Assembly: GCF_963675165.1 (NCBI RefSeq) | Contig: NC_087388.1 | Coordinates: forward strand, 3,539,047-3,603,046 | Length of the DNA: 64,000 nucleotides | From: Halichondria panicea | Lineage: Eukaryota; Porifera; Demospongiae; Suberitida; Halichondriidae | Direction: 5' to 3' | Part shown: positions 63,503 to 64,000 of the stretch, one piece after another | Position numbering within the stretch: position 1 is the first letter of the stretch | Layout: each line of letters opens with the position of its first letter | The notes under the pieces: model-generated | Told to the model about the DNA's origin: nothing | Database searches by the model: none | Seen by the model: the letters and a program-made list of their open reading frames with translations, nothing else | Made by a program: the position numbers and the translations under genes

Positions 63503-64000
63503 AGTCTTGTCTTACTTGCCGTCTGTGAATGGTGAATGTAACCATAGATTGAAGAGTTAGAGGGATAGGAAACGGTTTGTATCTCGAGTAACATCCGCGC
63601 TACGCTGCGGTTTAATGGAGGCCATCACAACAATATCTATTTCTACACTCAGTGCATAATAAACTACAAGTAACTGTGCTTAGTCCGTGCAACTCACTTA
63701 TATTTCAAGGTCTATACCTATTGTAGTAGTCATAACCAGCACGCTTACACGTTACATGTTCCAATAGCTCTAAAACAGCCTTGGGAACATATAACTTTAT
63801 TGGAAAGTCTCTTTTTACTGGGTGTGGTCAGTCATTAGCAAGTACTACACGTGGCTCATGGACTAGGTGTGTTATAAGTTGCTGAAAGAGATGATGTCTC
63901 GAGGAAACACAGCTTTGGGAGTTACCCGGAAAAATGTGGTTAATAGCCTCGTTCATAGGGCGTAGCGCGGATAATTTTCGAGGCTCCATAATTTTCGAGG
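63503..64000. other. Non-coding to window end
   Basis: No gene was recognised. The last 60 bases contain TAGCCTCGTTCATAGGGCGT and a duplicated ATAATTTTCGAGG, perhaps the left end of another hairpin-type repeat cut by the window edge. Confidence 0.45.

Overview
The window looks like repeat-dense genomic DNA of an early-branching animal, most likely a demosponge close to Amphimedon queenslandica. The reasons are the AT-rich composition, very short spliceosomal introns (about 47 to 59 nt where I can define them), abundant TAGCTAGC-type tracts, and transposase families (tnp2, DUF6589, C14orf93-like, Mutator-like, Crypton) that I associate with sponges and cnidarians. The species name is inference; I could not search anything. 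I see no rRNA, tRNA or CRISPR, and only one or two genes that could be host genes: a Ras-like GTPase at 22.05-22.64 kb and a C14orf93-like gene at 7.5-8.7 kb.

Layout. 0-7.4 kb: a TA-flanked pogo/mariner-type MITE, scraps of a hAT-like MITE, a Crypton-type tyrosine recombinase remnant and a GT microsatellite. 7.5-9.0 kb: the C14orf93-like multi-exon gene (minus), cut by a gypsy integrase fragment that lies between 17-bp direct repeats. 9.16-11.86 kb: a tnp2 (Transposase_21) transposase broken by short tandem duplications. 14.57-18.87 kb: a 256-bp tandem repeat whose second copy is split by a 3.8-kb two-gene DNA transposon with 194-bp terminal inverted repeats (TIRs) and a 6-bp target duplication (IS3EU-like). 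20.0-21.9 kb: a Mutator-like transposase (minus). 24.2-26.4 kb: a gypsy integrase scrap and an unidentified minus-strand gene made of tiny exons. 27.1-28.8 kb: a second tnp2 remnant. 29.4 kb: a 57-bp hairpin element with a perfect 9-bp target duplication. 31.23-34.10 kb: a 2.9-kb element with the same termini. 34.4-35.1 kb: a hAT transposase C-terminus.

35.86-40.32 kb: a complete but decayed Ty3/gypsy element (tRNA-Leu primer site, unequal LTRs). 41.5-42.8 kb: a giant palindrome. 43.75-46.58 kb: one repeat copy carrying a nested Merlin transposon (itself hit by a 52-bp hairpin element) and a hAT-like MITE. 46.8-49.0 kb: inverted repeats and arrays of ATCGAT motifs. 49.0-50.2 kb: a gutted RecQ-like helicase gene. 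50.4-59.2 kb: a DUF6589 gene (minus) with a Ty1/copia element in one intron and a hAT-like MITE in the spacer between two exons. 59.2-64 kb: further MITEs.

Three themes unify the window. Almost every coding region is a transposable-element gene. Most of their frames are broken, and a striking share of the breaks coincide with 8-18 bp tandem duplications. Several elements are dated relative to one another by clean nesting, which exposes empty sites. The most unusual items are hairpin elements only 52-57 bp long that nevertheless carry 9-bp target duplications, and the two-gene IS3EU-like transposon.
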